Source: an uncultured Porphyromonas sp.
GTDB lineage: Bacteria > Bacteroidota > Bacteroidia > Bacteroidales > Porphyromonadaceae
Reading direction: 5' to 3'
Assembly (NCBI GenBank): GCA_934364985.1
Contig: CAKRMU010000015.1
Span: 1 to 7,305 of the forward strand
Length of the DNA stretch: 7,305 nucleotides
Shown here: one piece after another, positions 5,250 through 7,305 of the stretch
Position numbering within the stretch: the stretch's first letter is position 1
Layout: the number at the start of each line of letters is the position of its first letter
Made by a program: the position numbers and the translations under genes
The notes under the pieces: generated by a model
Database searches by the model: none
What the model was told of the DNA's origin: nothing
What the model saw: the letters and a program-made list of their open reading frames with translations, nothing else

Positions 5250-6914
5250 ATGGTTAAGGAGAACTTTGTAAAGTTATTTGAAGAGGTATTTAAGACAAAT
5301 TGGGCTCTTCCGGCATATACCAATTACGAGGAAGGAAAAACCTACAGCGTAGCTGACGTAAGCCAGCGAATAGCCAAAGTTCACCTGATACTTGAGCAAT
5401 GCGGGATTCAAAAAGGTGATAAGATTTCCCTCATAGGTAAAGATTGTGCAGAGTGGAATACTATTTGGCTCGGCATTGCCACTTATGGTGCAATAGTAGT
5501 CCCCATCCTTCCTGACTTCCATACTGATGACATTCATCATATCATTAATCACAGCGATAGTACTCTCGTATTTGCAGGCGAGGAACACCAAAAAACCCTT
5601 GTACAGAATAAGCTACAAAATGTGGTGGCAACTTTTGATGTGAAAACATTAAGACCTGTTTTGGGGCTTACACCTACACCAAGATTCCAAACCATAAATG
5701 TAAAGAGTCTTTTTGAGGAAAGGTACCCTCAGGGCTATACTCGTGACGATATTAAATACCCAGAAGTCAGCAATGATGAGGTTGTAGTCATTAGTTACAC
5801 GTCTGGTACATCCGGATATAGCAAAGGGGTCATGACGACTGCTAATAATTTAGCTGCCAATATGACCTATGCTTTCACCCAAAATATGCAGAGACGAGGG
5901 GACAACTTTCTATGTTTTCTCCCCAATGCTCATGCGTATAGTTGTGCTTTTAATATGCTCCTCCCTATACTATCAGGAGCTCACGTATATATATTGGGTC
6001 AAAAGCCTACCCCCACAATCCTCCTCAAAGCCTTTAAGGATATTCGCCCCAATCTTATCCTTGCCGTACCTCTAATATTAGAGAAGATCTACAAGAATGT
6101 ATTAGCTCCAAAACTTCAGGAAACAAAAACAAAATTGGCACTTAGTACACCTATTCTTAGACTAACAGCACAAAAGAAGTTTAGGGAAGCCCTTATGGAT
6201 GCCCTTGGGGGAACACTCCGTGAGGTGATCATAGGAGGTGCTGCCCTTAATAGTGAGGTAGCGGAATTTCTCCATAGTATCAAATTCCCAGTTACTGTGG
6301 GCTATGGTATGACGGAGTGTGCTCCCCTCGTCGCTTATACTCCATATCAGACATACGTTTCAGGCTCCTGCGGGAAGGTGCTCAAGATGATTGAAGACCT
6401 TAGGATTGCAGATGCACAAGAAATCGAAGGAAAAATGGTAGGTGAGGTACAAGTGCGTGGCGAAAATGTTTGCAAAGGATACTACAAAAATGATGATGCT
6501 ACACGCGAGCTATTCACCGCCGATGGCTGGATGAAAACGGGTGATCTTGGGTATATTGAAAAAGATAATGTCTTCCTAAAAGGTCGCTCAAAAGCAATGC
6601 TCTTAGGACCCAATGGTCAGAATATTTATCCAGAGGAGATTGAAGCTAAAATAGCTATGCTTCCCTATATGAATGAATCCATTGTGGTACAACGTGAAAA
6701 AAATAAGATTGTAGCTATAGTCACCATTGATAGGAAAGCCCTTGAAAAGGACGGATATATCAGTGAGAGCGAGATTAAGAATATACTCAATCAAAATAGG
6801 GCAAAGCTCAATAACACCCTTGCTACGTTTGCCCAGATATCAGACTTTGAAATCCTTGACAGAGACTTTGAAAAAACACCTAAACAAAGTATCAAACGAT
6901 ATCTATATAAATAA
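5250..6914 (+). CDS. Long-chain acyl-CoA synthetase (AMP-dependent synthetase/ligase, FadD-like)
   Basis: This 554-residue protein belongs to the acyl-adenylate-forming (ANL) family, which activates a fatty acid with ATP and transfers it to coenzyme A. The ATP-binding P-loop is YTSGTSGYSKG (183-193). The adenine-binding motif GYGMTECAP (351-359) includes the key TE pair. GEVQVRGENV lies near 410-420, and the ribose-binding Asp is in TGDLG (D432). The C-terminal subdomain begins at KGRSKAM, and the catalytic lysine is probably K549 in TPKQSIKRYLYK at the very end, where Ile replaces the common Gly before it. All core motifs are present and the length is normal for Bacteroidales members. The start is chosen because MVKENFVKLFEEVF matches the usual N-terminus of these relatives. 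It stands alone with its own promoter, divergent from the ricT operon. Chain length specificity cannot be read. It may feed phospholipid or lipid A synthesis as well as fatty acid uptake. Confidence 0.9.
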   Translation: MVKENFVKLFEEVFKTNWALPAYTNYEEGKTYSVADVSQRIAKVHLILEQCGIQKGDKISLIGKDCAEWNTIWLGIATYGAIVVPILPDFHTDDIHHIINHSDSTLVFAGEEHQKTLVQNKLQNVVATFDVKTLRPVLGLTPTPRFQTINVKSLFEERYPQGYTRDDIKYPEVSNDEVVVISYTSGTSGYSKGVMTTANNLAANMTYAFTQNMQRRGDNFLCFLPNAHAYSCAFNMLLPILSGAHVYILGQKPTPTILLKAFKDIRPNLILAVPLILEKIYKNVLAPKLQETKTKLALSTPILRLTAQKKFREALMDALGGTLREVIIGGAALNSEVAEFLHSIKFPVTVGYGMTECAPLVAYTPYQTYVSGSCGKVLKMIEDLRIADAQEIEGKMVGEVQVRGENVCKGYYKNDDATRELFTADGWMKTGDLGYIEKDNVFLKGRSKAMLLGPNGQNIYPEEIEAKIAMLPYMNESIVVQREKNKIVAIVTIDRKALEKDGYISESEIKNILNQNRAKLNNTLATFAQISDFEILDRDFEKTPKQSIKRYLYK

Positions 6915-6922
6915 GCTTTTAG

Positions 6923-7165
6923 CTAAACTTTTCAACAACGTTTGAAACGTTTTGTGCAAATGGCATCAATGGGGTTGCAAAAGCTATATGTCAAGCTTCA
7001 GAACGTGTGAGTAGCTATTTTAGACCTCGCACCTTTGAGAGTATTGTGTATGTGATAGATAATAATCAAGCTCTCATATTAAGTCATATTTTGGCGAATA
7101 GACTAACTTCTCCGATGCAATTGTGGCATTTTCCCAGCTCCTTAAATCTGTTTTTACGCGAATAG
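6923..7165 (+). other. Unrecognised open stretch, possible gene remnant
   Basis: After the acyl-CoA synthetase a plus-strand frame stays open for 80 codons, from just after a TAG at 6920 to TAG at 7163-7165, but has no ATG near its beginning. The first usable codon is GTG at 7007, which would give 52 residues starting VSSYFRPRTFESIVYVI. The peptide has ordinary composition, and I do not recognise a family. It could be chance or a decayed gene. No promoter of the consensus type lies ahead of it. Confidence 0.2.
6938..6955 (+). terminator. Weak hairpin after the acyl-CoA synthetase gene
   Basis: AACGTT-TGA-AACGTT followed by TTG forms a small six-base stem about 20 bases after the stop codon. 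It has only a short T run, so it is at best a weak terminator. No better candidate is seen before the end of the window. Confidence 0.25.
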
Positions 7166-7181
7166 GGGAATAATAGCTTGA

Positions 7182-7305
7182 GTAACCGCCCTCCTAAGCG
7201 GGCACATCGGCACCAACCAATTCATAAAAGCGGGGATAAAAGGGTTCGGCACCAAAGACGAGGAGTGCAAGGTAGAGATAACTCAAGACGGCAACGCACG
7301 CCTCC
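7182..7305 (+). other. Unrecognised open stretch running off the right edge, possible 5'-truncated gene
   Basis: A plus-strand frame is open from after TGA (7179-7181) to the edge, 41 codons, with no ATG, GTG or TTG in it. About three quarters of its codons begin with a purine, and the peptide (GHIGTNQFIKAGIKGFGTKD, then a charged stretch) looks protein-like. The local DNA is visibly richer in GC than the rest of the window. The ten-base word TCGGCACCAA occurs twice, 39 bases (13 codons) apart (7207-7216, 7246-7255). No family is recognised. It may be the remnant of a gene whose start is lost, or of an inserted element. Confidence 0.25.

Noticed and set aside
7194..7305. A minus-strand frame with a hydrophobic peptide ending ELVGADVPA
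   Set aside because: It is in exact antisense phase with a plus-strand frame of better codon pattern; Lys and Glu codons read backwards give Phe and Leu, a usual artefact.
1..7305. CRISPR array, insertion sequence with transposase, or toxin-antitoxin pair
   Set aside because: No regular spacer-repeat units, transposase motifs or paired small genes were seen on either strand.

Overview
The window reads as chromosomal DNA of a Bacteroidetes bacterium, most likely of the order Bacteroidales. The evidence is a GldH-type lipoprotein, a PSP1/RicT protein of the Bacteroidetes type, a Bacteroidales-like acyl-CoA synthetase, and three promoters that match the Bacteroidetes consensus TTTG-N19/20-TAnnTTTG exactly. 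Ribosome binding sites are not Shine-Dalgarno-like, as is usual in this phylum. The species cannot be read from the sequence.

Layout. (1) Bases 1-302 hold the 3' end of a plus-strand C39 peptidase domain, of the kind found at the N-terminus of bacteriocin/peptide ABC exporters. The frame stops just after the peptidase domain, so either it is a stand-alone peptidase or its exporter part is missing. (2) Bases 311-360 are a bidirectional terminator shared with (3) a minus-strand tRNA-Ser(CGA) at 399-483, which has its own promoter. (4) From 4855 down to 547 lies a compact minus-strand operon: promoter, ricT-like PSP1 gene, gldH, a Wzx-like flippase gene and a fucosyltransferase-like gene. The gaps are 23 and 10 bases and the last two genes overlap by 8 bases. 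(5) Bases 4856-5249 form a divergent intergenic region with a set of ATAC-N3-GTAT dyads spaced about 23 bases apart, a minus-strand terminator-like hairpin, and the promoter and roughly 135-base leader of (6) a plus-strand long-chain acyl-CoA synthetase (5250-6914). (7) The last 391 bases hold no recognisable gene. They contain two open stretches without good start codons, which may be remnants, and base composition becomes more GC-rich after about 7180.

How the parts fit. The minus-strand operon joins a regulatory/RNA-processing-type protein (RicT) and an envelope lipoprotein (GldH) to two genes of surface polysaccharide assembly, a lipid-linked glycan flippase and a glycosyltransferase. The tight spacing predicts co-transcription, and coupled translation of the last two. 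The acyl-CoA synthetase is transcribed divergently and may respond to a regulator binding the dyad array. The least explained parts are the dyad array, the altered HxRR motif of the glycosyltransferase, the truncated C39 protein and the right-hand tail. No clearly new defence or mobile system is visible.
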